From positions 68,243,203 through 68,307,202 of the forward strand of contig NC_085139.1 of NCBI RefSeq assembly GCF_024139115.2: DNA of 64,000 nucleotides, in the 5' to 3' direction. Made by a program: the position numbers and the translations under genes. How positions within the stretch are numbered: position 1 is the first letter of the stretch; each line of letters begins with the position of its first letter. A model generated the notes under the pieces. The model worked only from the letters and a program-made list of their open reading frames with translations, searched no databases and was not told the DNA's origin. The stretch comes from Armigeres subalbatus. Its lineage: Eukaryota; Arthropoda; Insecta; Diptera; Culicidae. Shown one piece after another: positions 9,647 to 20,794 of this stretch.

Positions 9647-11378
9647 ATCACTACCTCGTTGTCAATAAAATTCGAACACGGTTGTCAACTGTATCGAACG
9701 AAAGATCACAGCAAACGATGCGTTACAATATCCAGCGATTGTCGGCGGAAGGAGTATTGGCTGAGTACCGCCAGAAGCTCGACGAACGGATAAATGCAAT
9801 CAACGTTAGCGACAACATCAATGATCTATGGGAGTCGATCCATGGAGCGGTGAGCACAACAGCACGAGAAGTTGGTTCGATGTGGAGTGTCAGAGAGTGA
9901 CAGACGAGAAGAACGTTGCCAAAAGCCGGATGTTGGTGTCGGGTACCCGATCGAATAGAGATCGATACAAGGAAGCAAGATCAGCCGAAAAACGAACCCA
10001 CCGCAGGAAGAAGAAAGAATATGAAGAACAAGTGATTAGTGAGGCGCAGAAAAAAATGGAGCAAAACGATGTGCGGAGGTTTTATGAGTATGTCAATGGC
10101 GTGCGGAGAAAGACAGCGCCATCTACCGTCATATGCAACGACCAACAAGGGAACTTGCTGACAAGGGACTTTGTTGAATAGTGGAAGTGACGATGCATCG
10201 GTGAACAGAATAAATATTAGCGACGATGAACAAACTGTGGAGTCGCCTACGCTAGATGAGGTTAAAAAGGCTGTTAAAGAGCTGAAAAACAATAAAGCTG
10301 CGGGGAAGGAAGAGCTCCCGGCTGAACTTCGCAAACATGGCAGTGAGCATCTTTATGAAGCTCTGCACCATATTACGTCGAAAATATGGGAAGACGAGGA
10401 AATGCCTGCTAGCTGGTTGGACGGCGGCGTCGCATGAATCGCGTGTTGTACCAGGTGTATAAAGGGCTGGATATTATTAAGCTCATACAAAACGGCAGAC
10501 TACGGTGGGCTGGTCACGTTGTTCGTATGCCGGAAGAACTTCAAGCGAAAAAAAAATGAAGCCATAAACATTGAGCCATATCCCGTCCATAGCAGAAGTC
10601 CTATTTATATTTTCGAGGCCACAATTTTTGTTTTTGCTTATTTCATCTTATCTTATCTTATCCCCTTATCGTTGTTATACGTGTGAATATTCTGAACCGA
10701 GAATACCCTAAATTTTAGACATCAAATTAACAGGCGGTTCCCTTTCAGCTTTTCCAATTTGTTCAAGATCAAGCATGTAGTTGCGGTGATGGGTCGGTTT
10801 CCTGGTGGTCTTTCCGTTCCCGGAAACATTGTTGCAAGTAAAAATCCATCGGAAAGTACATTTCTGACTAACCAATCAATTTCCCGTTGACTGAATGAGG
10901 TATGGCTCCGTTTGTTTCATGGCTTCAACAAGCGAGTATATTCCTATCGAAATCCCCCAAAGGCAGACGTTTTCAACTCTCGTACCGTGGTTAGCAGTAT
11001 GTTGGTGGAAAATATTTTTTTTTTCCGTCATTTTCATATATTTTAACGTTCAGCTCTGACTGTTCAGCATCGTCCTTTTATGAACCTTTTTCCAAATGGA
11101 CTCAGAGCTAGGTAAGCCCAACAACTCGCAGTGACCTGTGGAGGGGTCGTTAAGTCCTTGGACGGAGGGCACGTAAACAAAGAACTAACTTTTTTTTTTA
11201 ATTTAGAAAAATTCTTCAGGCCGAGGCCAGTGAACCCGTGCAGCAATTTTTTTTTATTTTTGACTGTTAAAATTGTTAGAGGCTTGGATTCCTTGGGAAA
11301 GTTAACCTTGAATAAGTTAAAGAGTTTGAAACTGAGACAATGAAACGTGATAATTTTTAACGGGAAATGTAAATTCCA
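9647..11378 (+). repeat. Right arm of the ~3.7-kb inverted repeat
   Basis: Inverted partner of 7706-9444, starting ATCACTACCTCG and ending AAATTCCA. Contents mirror the left arm: truncated non-LTR element, unassigned coding-like stretch, then non-coding sequence. The arm end is followed within a few bases by the TACAGTAAACTCTCC end of another repeat. Confidence 0.85.
9656..10556 (+). pseudogene. Internally deleted endonuclease/RT non-LTR retrotransposon, right-arm copy
   Basis: Pieces in order: a linker region ([19 protein letters not shown]), a basic stretch (KKKEYEEQVISEAQKKMEQN) and the N-terminal edge of the RT domain (VKELKNNKAAGKEELPAEL, then MPASWLDG). At about 10,421-10,434 the sequence jumps from SWLDG straight to RRRMNRVLYQVYKG and RLRWAGHVVRMPEE. 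In full elements of this common mosquito group the whole RT palm lies between those two points. The joint is a short GGCGGCG stretch, suggesting deletion by microhomology. Frames shift between the pieces. Non-functional. Confidence 0.72.
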
Positions 11379-11764
11379 CTTACAGTAAACTCTCCATAAT
11401 TCGCCGAGTCAGCACCAAATCGTATATGATGCAACATGAGATGCTAAAGTGGAGGCGATATGAGTTCATGTTGCATGAGGAATAGGTATTAGGAATAGGT
11501 ACTCGCCTCCACTTTAGCATCCAATGTGACGTCATATACGATCTTGTGTTGACTGGGCGTTGTTCTGTCACTCGATATTTTCCCCAATTCGATCAAAGTC
11601 CCTTGAATCTCCGTAAGTATATACCTCCCTTATTCTCTAAGTTAAAGTAACTTTCCGATGCCTTTTCACCTCGCTAACTCGATGTTGCCAGAGATTGATC
11701 ACATGCGCGATATACACGGCGTCGAGCCCTTTTTCCGAATGCCGTTTGGCCGAATAGTTGAGAA

Positions 11765-12960
11765 AACTTAGATTACGAGTAGTGAAAAGTGAGAATAGAG
11801 AAGTTTGAAATGCTGAGTGAGGAGCGAGCAATGAGAAGAGAAGTGAGATGTGAAAAGTAAGCGAGAAATGAGAAGTAGAAAGCGAGAAATGGGAAGTGAG
11901 AATTAAGAATTATGGAGTGAGAAGCAAACGAGGGACGACCAATGAGAAGTGAGATAAGACAAAAGAGAAGTGTGACGTAAGAATTGGAAATAGTAAAATC
12001 AATCCTTTTTCATTCCAGCTTCCCTCTTCCTTCTGTTTGTCTCCCTTCTTCCTTACTTTTTTTTCTAATTTCTTCTTCCTACTGAACTCTCCCAAACTCG
12101 ATGTTCTGGAACTCAATATTTTCCCTTACTGGATGGAATCTGTCGCAATCTGTCTCTCAAATGAGATATAAGAAGTTATACGTGAGAAGTCTAAAGTGAA
12201 AAATGAGAAGTAAAAAATAAATAGAGAGAAGTGATAATTTCGAAGTGCGAAGTGAAAAGTGAAAAGTGAGAAGTGAATAGTAGAAATTGAGAAATGAGGA
12301 GTGAGAAGTTAGATGTGATAAATTCGAAGTGTAAAGTGAGTAGTGAGAAATGAAAAGTAATAAGTGAAAAGTTAAAAGTGAGAAATGAAAAGTGAAAAGA
12401 AAGAAATAAAAAGTTACAAGTGGAAAGTGATAGGTGAGAAATTGAAAAATAAGAAGTGAGAAATAGAGACAATTGAGAAGTAAAAAAAAAGTGAAAGACC
12501 AAGAAGAAGTGAGAAATTCGAAGTGTGAAGTAAAAAGTGAGAAATAAGAAGTGAGAACTGCAAAGTAAGAAGTGAGAAGTAAGTAGTGGGAAGTAGAAAT
12601 ATGTGGTGAGAAGTGAGAAGTCAGAAGTCAGAAATTTGAAGTGCGAAGAAGTAGTGAGAAGTGAAATCACTAAATGAGAAATGAGTTATAAGTGAGATAT
12701 AAGAAGTTATTAATGAGAAGGGAGGAGTGGAAAATGAAAAAGAAATAAGAAGTGTGAAGTGAGAAGTGAATTGTGCGAAATGGGAAATTATTCATAGTGA
12801 GAAGTAAGAAGTGTGGAGTGAAAAGAGAGTAGTGGGAAGAGAGATGTGAGAAGCGAGATGTGCGAAGAGAGAAGAAAGAAGTAAGTAGTGAAATGTAAGA
12901 AATGAGAAGTGAAAAGTGAGTTGTGAGAAATGAGTAGAAAGAAGTAAAAGTTAAGGCAGG
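11765..12960. repeat. Degenerate GTGAGAAGTGA minisatellite
   Basis: More than a hundred imperfect copies of roughly 10-bp units such as GAGAAGTGA and GTGAAAAGT fill this purine-rich tract. It is preceded by TTTGGCCGAATAG at about 11,745, a motif that accompanies the same repeat elsewhere in the window. The FLTSHFSL-type reverse ORF of 159 codons here is an artefact of stop-free repeats. Confidence 0.88.
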
Positions 12961-13003
12961 GGAATGAGAAGTAAGAAACGATTCTTTTGCTATCCTTATT
13001 TCT

Positions 13004-13070
13004 TTTTGCCTTTCTCGTACAACAAAGTTGTACCGAAAGGCTATATAATTGCTTCAAAAAAGAACTTTTT
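13004..13070 (+). mobile_element. 5' fragment of the TTGCCTTTCTCG MITE
   Basis: Begins TTGCCTTTCTCGTACAAC and continues AAAGTTGTACCGAAAGGC, matching the complete copy at 19,673-20,067, then breaks off near GAACTTTTTT. Confidence 0.75.
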
Positions 13071-13089
13071 TTTCTTCCCTTTTCTATCT

Positions 13090-14085
13090 TCCTTCTTCTT
13101 TCTGTCTTATAACTCTCCACTCACTTTGCATTACTCAACATCTCGCTTATCACTTCCCAATTATCATCTCTCATTTCTCACTCCTTGCTTCTGTTTATGT
13201 CTACTAACACCCTTCTTTTCAATTCGTAACTGTTACTTTTCTCTTTTCACCACTCACTTCTTGCCACTGACTTCTCACTTCTCATTCCTCACTTTTCACT
13301 ACTTACATGTCGCACATCTCACTACTCAATACTCACTTCCGTTCTTCAGTACTCTCTTTTCACTACTCTTTACTTATTCCGAACATCTCATTATCAGTTC
13401 TCGCTGTTCACTATTCACTTCGAACATTTCATTTCTCACTTCTCAATTCTCGCTGTTCAATTTTCACTTCGAACATTTCATTCCTCACTTCACATAATAA
13501 GGAAACAAACTTCAACTACTTGGCCAAATATAAATTAGCTCCCTCTCTCGATACCTCCCCAACTCGATGGTCTCTTCAATATCGAGTAAGGGAGAGTTCA
13601 CTGTATATCTTTTTCCTTCTTCCCCTTTTTTTCTATCGTAAAAGTAAATTTTTTTTCTATAACCTTTCCTTCACATATTCTTCTTTCTTCCCTCTTCATT
13701 CCACTTTCTTTCGTCTTATTCCTGCTTTCCACTTTCTTCTTCTTTATTCCATCTTTCTTTTTACTTCTTCTTTCTTCCTTCTTCCTTCCTTCTTCTTCCT
13801 TCTTACTTCTTCCTCTTTCCTTCTTGTGTATTCCTTATTTTTTGTAATATCTGTCACCACCAACTTTTTACCTCTCAACATCTCTCTTTTCACTTCCCAA
13901 ATATCATTTCTCACTTCTCACCTCTTATTTCTGTTTCCATCACTTTTCACTTTCTACTTCTTACTTCGCAACTATCGCATCTCACTTCTAACTTTTCACT
14001 GCATACATCTCACTATACACGTACTCACTACCATTTCTCAGTACTTACAATTCGCTACAAACATCTCACTTCAGTTAATAAAGAA
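13090..14085. repeat. GTGAGAA-type minisatellite in the opposite orientation
   Basis: CTCACTTCTCAC and CACTTCTCATT units run across two blocks (about 13,110-13,500 and 13,860-14,085), the complement of the array at 11,765-12,960, with a TTCTTCTTCC pyrimidine stretch between. TTGGCCAAATA and GTTCGGCCAAATGAC close the two blocks. The 262-codon ORF here is low-complexity. Confidence 0.82.
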
Positions 14086-14342
14086 ACAATTTTAATTATT
14101 CGGTCAATTGGCGTTCGGCCAAATGACCCAAAACCATATTTCTACATGCTATGAAAAGAGTTTGATATTTAGAAAAAAAATGTTTTCCCTATCTCGATAC
14201 TTCCCTAACTCGATACTTCCCTAACTCGACAGCCATTTCAATATTGAGTAAGGTTTACTGTATAACAAATTACACACAAGAAACCGTCCTATCTCGAAGC
14301 GAAACAGTGACCCACCTGTGATCAACTTCGTCGCACCAATTT

Positions 14343-14390
14343 ATGGCGATCCACACTTCGGGAAACACTGCCCCAGTTAAAGCATTGAAG
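14343..14390 (+). CDS. Possible short 5' coding exon
   Basis: ATG at 14,343 opens 16 codons that end exactly at AAG|GTAAGT, a strong donor at 14,391-14,396. An in-frame TGA lies upstream at 14,319. No acceptor or downstream partner was identified, so this is only a candidate first exon. A chance ATG before a chance donor is a real alternative. Confidence 0.2.
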
Positions 14391-14399
14391 GTAAGTTCG

Positions 14400-17300
14400 A
14401 TTTCGAACCGGACCCGAAGCGACTGTTGTGCTCAGGAAAGCTCCCGTTCTTCAAAATTAGTGGAAATAAAGAGCTTATGTTACGATGAAGCAATTAGGAA
14501 AGCAAAAACATTCCAACTAGGGCCCAACTCGAGGCGGACACACGCACAAAGAGCAGATGGGCGAGAGAGAGAAGAAAAAAAGCTGTAAGCAGCTTTGGGC
14601 GCCCTCTTCCGAAGTAGGGAAAGTTTTAATTCGAGTCGGTTTGTTTTTGTACCAACCCAGCCCGGCCCCGGCAACAGTGGCAGCGGAGAGTGCAACTTTG
14701 CTGCATTTGATGGCCGACGATGGCGCTGATGTCGAAAAGGACCTTGACACGTGTGCGGCGATTCTGATGCTGATGTATGTGTTCGACTGTGGGGAGCTCG
14801 AAAACAATGATACTTTGTTGCGATAATTGAGGAGTTTCGTCATAGTTCCAGCTAGGTTTACAATTCAAAGGTTGCATTGTTGGAGATGAAATGGGAAGCT
14901 AGCGGGTGTAGATCTGTTGCATAAAGTAAGGGCAAGCCAGTAGAACGCAGAGCAACACTTTAGTACAGATTACATGCACTTCTTGAACTTTATTGGGGAA
15001 GAATCTTTGAGACTTCACAATAAAGCGAAATGAATTTAAAAGGATAGCTAATATTCATTCTTGGAGTAGAATGCTGTGATTATTATCTTTATTATCCCGA
15101 TCGATAGTGCTTTAACAAAACCAAAACGGCGAGTTAGTTCAAATTAGATGTCATGTTGGTTAACTGTGAAAGACTTTGCTAGGGCCAATATTTTGGTCAC
15201 TTGCGTATTATTTTTCCCAGGGGGTCCCTGAGCTCCAACAAGAGATACATGTTAGCTTTCTAAGTATTGAAACTGATTATTTTCGATATAATAGTTTTCC
15301 ACTTTCGCATTTCGAGATCTTTTTAAACTTAAAAAAAAACCGTGGATCGAAATTTGGAAAAGCTTCCAGTGGAAATTCGTAAGTAACATATGCTATAGGC
15401 AAGATGTTGTAACTACATCCAATGCAGCAGCCAGTAATATGCATCAGCTTCTTTTATTCAAATGCCAATTTTTTGTTCGCGCACCTTTTTAAAATGTATC
15501 TCTTTTCAAATTTAACGTGATTCAAGTTTCACTAATGAAGTGGCCAGCTTGGAAACCTATTATTTAGTGTCTTGTTGTTTCGAGCCATCATCATCCCGAA
15601 ATAGCTCATCAAACCACAGCGCAGCTGACGGCCGCCCCATAACTCATGATTAGGAATTCATCTTAATCTTAATTAATCCCCGGTCCAAAGCTGAAACAAC
15701 TGTTTTTCGACTGGATGCCAGGTTGTCCTTCTTTCCCATGGTCGTTATACCTATTTTCCGTTCGGACGCTTTCATTTCATTTCGCAAATGCTCTTCAGCA
15801 TGTTTTCTCAGCGTATTTTCCTTTTTCGAACAGCAACACACAGAAAAAAAAAACTCCAACGATGAAAGAGCTCATTAGGAGCGTTCCCTACTTTACCGTG
15901 AGCGCGATCACGTGAAAACCAACCGAGTGGCGGCGGCGGCGGCGGCCCCAGCTGAGAAGGCAATTAGCCCCCTGATGCTGACTGCCGCCGCGTTTTTTTT
16001 GCGCTGATGGATAAAAAGCTCGCTTGAAAAGATAATCGCGTGGATGGAATTCACAACCTTGCGCCCCACTTTGCTGCCAGGAAAAAAACATTTTATTTTG
16101 ATGATTTTACGAGCGAGAAAGCTTTGGCGTAACCTACGTCATGTCTTCTTGTGCAAATGGGTATGTGCTGCCTGGGAACCCGACATCAGAAGCCGGTCAA
16201 TTTTGCGCCTACACTGGCAGTGGCGTAGCGAGAGTTCCCTTCTGGGAATTCTGTACCCCCGAGCCGGGATATTTCTTGGGATTTTTATATTTGGGTGTTT
16301 TTGGAAAACAGTGAAAATCACGCCTCTTCATCTAAGTGGATTTGGGAGATGCTAAATGATAAGAATGATTTATTTGGATCAAGACATTATCGGTTGGCAA
16401 GGAGTACAAATTCAGTGAGACATTCATGTAAAATATTCAGTATTTTCATCAATAAACTAATAATTGAATTTGTAAAAAAAGGTCTCTACACCTTTTACTG
16501 AAATTTAAAAGTATAACAACTACGCCAATGCTATCCATTGTTAAACTATCCATTGAGGGATTCTCAAATGGCGACTCAACTATAACCAAGGAAGTTACTG
16601 CTGTCGCTGGTGGTGCTGGTGCTGGTGGTGGTGGTTGGGATGAACCCGTGCGGTAATGATGCATTCGAGAGTATGGTATGGTGCCAGGGATGAGAACCTG
16701 ATGGAAACTAGCAATCTGGGAAAGAGCACAAATGGCCGGTCAACCGGAACGGCCTCCGAGCGACATGGAAACTAATGAGCGTAATCTTGTACTAGAATTA
16801 AAATTTAATGGCTACTAATATTCAGGTTCATTTGCAGCGTCCTGCCAAGGCGTCAGGAACAGAGCACACTGGACGACGGATGGTCTGGCTACGAACTGAA
16901 CCACAACGAAGGACATTCTAGTCGAGAAGTGAGTTGGTTGCCGCAGCGCACCACAAAGCATTCGGTTGGTGCCCGTCCAATTTGTAGTGTCATAAATTTT
17001 ATCGGGTCTTTAGATGAAATTAAACTGAGATTTTCACCACCACGTGTGAGCGAATCGATGATATTAAAGTGTTTGACTCAAAACTGGAGGGGAAATGGAA
17101 ACTAGCATAGCAGGTATATGGCAGCAAGTGCAGATCTTTCTAAGGCCGCCCAAGCCAGCACTGCGTATAATTACCGTATGGAACAGAAATCTATACAAAT
17201 TGCTTCATCGCTGTAAACATTTACCATATGTAGAATACCGTGAGAGACTTTTTTTCGCAAGTTCTAAAAAACGTTAAAAAACTGATTTGGGAGGCGTACA

Positions 17301-17580
17301 TTTCCTTTAAAAGGCTCCAAGCGCAGGGGTAACTGGTTCCGATGATGCATTTAAACTTGTTTTACACAGCTGTGCAAAAAAAAATGATCCCCAACGCAAA
17401 ATGAGTGTTTTATCATCACTTATCGGTGGGGGTTACCTATCTGATTTTGTTTTTTCGCACTTGTATACAGATTTAACAAACTTGCTTTCATGGCTTGTAA
17501 TAATTCGAAACAGTTTCGGTAATGAGACCGATTTCTGCAAACCCTCCTCATAATAATTTTAAAAATCTGTATATGATCTT
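14400..17580. other. Mostly unique non-coding DNA
   Basis: Contains scattered ORFs under 110 codons with no convincing domain, a GGTGGTGCTGGTGCTGGTGG microrepeat near 16,607-16,637 and a GGCGGC run near 15,931. Base composition is more balanced than in neighbouring repeats, so regulatory or intronic host DNA is plausible, but I see no supportable gene. Confidence 0.4.
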
Positions 17581-17724
17581 TATAGCCTATTCAGATTACG
17601 CCATTCTTAATAATAAACATCATGATAAAGTGAAACTTGATGCCAATTTACATACATTCAATTTTCTTTCTCATATTTAACACGATAGTTATTATGATAA
17701 ATGGCGTAATCTGAATAGGCTATA
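17581..17724. mobile_element. 144-bp MITE with 24-bp perfect TIRs
   Basis: The left end begins TATAGCCTATTCAGATTACG and the right end is its exact inverse over 24 bp. The interior is AT-rich and non-coding. The terminal TATA may include a TA target duplication. Confidence 0.8.
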
Positions 17725-17889
17725 AGACGGTTTTTAGCCTTGTACCCGCAAAGTTTACTTGTCTTATTTTCATTTAATATGATATCACGTAGGAATCCTC
17801 GAAATCTGAACATTGTATACGGAATTGTGTTTGAATGAAGACATGATAAAGCATATTTACCACAAAGCTCCAATTATGATATGATTGTT

Positions 17890-18665
17890 TTTGGCCATTC
17901 GATCAAGGAAGAGTCTATACCATTTTGTCGAATGTCATTAAGTCGAATGACATTTGGACGAAGGGACATTCAGTCGAAAATGGGTTTTTGGTCCACTAGA
18001 GGTAGGACATTTGGTCGAACGATAATTGGTCGAAAGGACATTACGTCGAAATCAGATTTTAGCATGAAGAATGATCGTACTTTTGATCGAACGATGTTTG
18101 GACTAATGAACATTTGATCGAAAACAGATTTTCAAATAAATGATCTTGGTACATTTAGTCGAATGACGTTCCGTCGATTGTATATTTGAAATAAACTTTA
18201 GTCATTTTTTTTTTGCGGTGCTCCGAAAAGTCACATCATTATTGCACCAATATTGTCCAAAGAATGAAGGGTTCATAAAAAGAATAAATAATATGAAAAA
18301 CGGAGAATGTTCCCGATAGGATATTGACGAACCATTTTAACCAACTACGATTAATCTACACCACATGGTCAAAAGATATTTATTCGAATGATGTTTCGTC
18401 AAATGAAGCTAGGTCAAAAAGACATCACATCGAAAAGACATTAAGTTATATGACCATTTGGTCGAAATTAAATTTTCGGCCAATAATTAACGAATTATGG
18501 AAGTGAAGTTTAAACTGAATTAAATATTGTATAAATATTGAGTGGAAGAAAGAGTATCAATGAAAAGAATAAGAAATCCATTTGGATTCGACCAAAAGTC
18601 CCTCCGACTAAACGTCTTTTAGACGAAATGTCATTCGACTAAATGTCAATCAACGAAATGCTCCA
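17890..18665. repeat. Degenerate ATTTGGTCGAA minisatellite
   Basis: Dozens of loose copies of CATTTGGTCGAA or GTCGAATGACAT run left to right. Near the right edge (18,590-18,660) the orientation flips to CGACTAAATGTC. Similar debris with the flipped orientation lies at 26,690-26,800. The ends carry GGCCATTCGATCAAGGA-like sequence, also seen at 18,852. Confidence 0.7.
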
Positions 18666-18944
18666 AAGCCGACAACGATGGAGAATTGGCAAAATAACAT
18701 TGATATAATTGATTTTGACGTAGGACTACGTCTGTTTTTTCTATATTGGGGTACACCTTACGATTGCGAAAATCAGGGACCGTCACGAAAATATGATAGA
18801 CTTTAAACTTTAATATCTCAGCCGTTTCTCGATGGATTTTAAATTTTTTGGACCATTCGATCAAGGACGAGTCAACGCTTCTTTGTATGTATATGAAAAT
18901 ACTGATTTTAAACTATTTATTATTGGTAATTGATATAAAGTTTA

Positions 18945-19430
18945 GAAATAGGTAAACCAACCAATCACGTACATGCATCACTAGCACAGACATTAAAAAT
19001 CAATCACTTGCGGGTTTGGATCTAATCCTCAATTGGAACAAGATTTTACGCAGAGCGGACGCATCAGAGCGATCGCAGCGGAGCGGACACAACACTACGG
19101 AGGCGCTGGTAACATTTTCAACAGAAATCCAACGCATTGGTGGTGGTTCTCGGTGTGTTGCTGCAGATCATACAGCCTCAACGAACCAGCATTTGAAGAA
19201 AGGGTTGACTATAAAAAATAGCACTGTTGCGATCCCGTGCCGCCAGTGGCGGTGCTTCTATTCATTATTGGGAAAGCGCATTGGAGCAAGACAATTGGTT
19301 CTTCTCAGGACTAGCATTTTCTGAACAGAAAGGTTTAATTGCAAAAATGAACTGTTTCGGTGGCATCGGCGTTTGGCGGGTAAGCTTGGTTTCTGTTAGT
19401 GATTGCATCCATTCAAATTTACGGGCTTAA
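18945..19430 (+). repeat. Interspersed repeat 'R2', longest copy
   Basis: Holds GGGTTTGGATCTAA, GCAGCGGAGCGGAC and AATTGGTTCTTCTCA in order. The first part recurs at 26,925-27,130 and the last part at 25,240-25,385, so these are pieces of one dispersed family. The short ORFs inside are not shared between copies. Class unknown. Confidence 0.6.
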
Positions 19431-19439
19431 TTTATTGAA

Positions 19440-19505
19440 TACAAGAAAGCTGCTTTCCGGCGCACGACCCATATTGATCGGGATTCCGCAAAGAGCGGTT
19501 TAACC
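19440..19505. repeat. Half-copy of the 20.5-kb foldback end
   Basis: AAGAAAGCTGCTTTCCGGCGC and TTGATCGGGATTCCGC match the right arm of the foldback at 20,501-20,712. Confidence 0.6.
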
Positions 19506-19672
19506 ATTTATAAGGCAGTGGCAACTATATTGCCACCAACAAATTCAATATTTTTATGTTTATTAACAAGAGCTCTACTTATTGTTTCCCATGTAGTGAC
19601 TATATTTACTACCTAGTAATCCCCCAGATGAATTTGAGCCATAAAAATTGAAATGTCAATTTGAGAACCGTT

Positions 19673-20067
19673 TTGCCTTTCTCGTACAACAAAGTTGTAC
19701 CGAAAGGCTATCATTTCACTCCGAAAACGAACTTTTTATAGAAGCTTCGGAGACCCATAGTGTTATATACCATTCGACTCAGCTCGATAAGCTGAACAAA
19801 TGTCTGTCTGTCCGTGTGTATGTATGTGTGTATGTGTGTGTGTATGTGTGTGCACAAAAGCTGGAAAAACATTAGACATCTTTTCTTATAGTAATCCTTA
19901 ACCGATTTCTTCGCAACAAGTTTCATTCGACAGGGGGCAAAGGCTAGTTGATCACTATTGAATTTTAAAACGATCGACCATTGCGTTTAAAAGTTATAAA
20001 TAAAATGGTACATCGAACAATATTCACCATATAAGGTTGGTGCCTTGGCTAAATGCGAGAAAGGCAA
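19673..20067 (+). mobile_element. 395-bp MITE with TTGCCTTTCTCG termini
   Basis: Starts TTGCCTTTCTCG and ends CGAGAAAGGCAA, a perfect 12-bp inverted pair. The body includes GAAGCTTCGGAGACCCATAG, a TGTATGTGTG microsatellite (about 19,815-19,850) and CAAAGGCTAGTTGATCAC. No coding capacity. This family is common in mosquito genomes. A truncated copy lies at 13,004. Confidence 0.82.
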
Positions 20068-20500
20068 TATCACTACTCGGTAAATTAAGTTGGGTTTTTT
20101 ACGAACAGATCGTTAGTATCGAGTGGAAGATGGATTTTCAGTTATAATTCGTTGAAAAATGACAACAAAGATATACTTTTTTCCCATTGGTAATAAATAT
20201 TATGAATCTCATGTATTAGATTATAGCGTTATTAGCGTGAATAATACTTTGGCTTTCTTGTATATTTGGTTTTTGGATTTTTGACAAAATTGCTTGGGAA
20301 AAAAAAGTGCAAAACATTTTTTTTCACTTATGATGCGTTTTCCAATTAGGACTCTTCGCTAAAAAATGTAACGTGCCTTGTTTCGATTTGTTTTAGGTAA
20401 AACCTATTTTTTCAAAATCTCTTATTTATTTTTTTTTGCATTTTTTTTCCGCTTTTTCCGCCACTGCCTTGGGCAAATATCATTCTCCGACATTGTCTGC

Positions 20501-20712
20501 GGAATTCCCATCAAAATGGCTCGCGCGCGCAGAAAAGCAGCTTTCTTATATCTAATGAAGTAATTCCCGCCCCTTCATTGATCGTTATGAGTGCACATTT
20601 TATTTACACCCATACAGATCCCAAAAGGGCGGGGCTAACGAGCTTAATTTATTGAATGCAAGAAAGCTGCTTTCAGTCGCGCGCGAGCCATTTTGATCGG
20701 GATTCCGCGGAA
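20501..20712. repeat. Foldback/MITE with ~50-bp arms
   Basis: GCGGAATTCCCATCAAAATG at the left and CATTTTGATCGGGATTCCGC at the right form inverted arms that continue through GGCTCGCGCGCG and AAGCAGCTTTCTT. The spacer contains the pair CCCGCCCCTT / AAGGGCGGGG-like. No coding content. Confidence 0.68.
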
Positions 20713-20794
20713 AGAGCGGAATGAGCTGTTCTACAAAATTTGACACAGCATCACGACGGCGGGTAGCAGTGACAATGCTGAAAATTTATTCCAA

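Larger units (their letters stand above)
11381..13605. mobile_element. Composite repeat bounded by pogo-like inverted ends
   Basis: The left end TACAGTAAACTCTCC (11,381-11,395) and right end GGAGAGTTCACTGTA (13,591-13,605) form a 15-bp inverted pair with one mismatch. Both are followed by sequences resembling TAACTCGAT. The interior is filled by GTGAGAA-type repeats. A similar end (GGTTTACTGTA) lies at about 14,252-14,262, so two elements may be nested. No transposase is seen. Confidence 0.5.

Noticed and set aside
9298..9900. IYIYIY-rich ORFs across TA runs
   Set aside because: Product of (TA)n joined to retroelement sequence.
7706..11378. Palindrome as a pure assembly artefact
   Set aside because: The arms differ by several percent, including indels, which a duplicated contig or chimeric read would not produce; long-read confirmation is still needed.
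12191..14095. ORFs of 159, 177 and 262 codons rich in Ser, Phe, Leu and His
   Set aside because: Translation of GTGAGAA/CTCAC repeats; no domain, biased composition only.
14557..14826. 89-codon ORF with VAAESATLLHLMADDGADV
   Set aside because: Overlaps equally long ORFs on the other strand; no motif or splice evidence strong enough.
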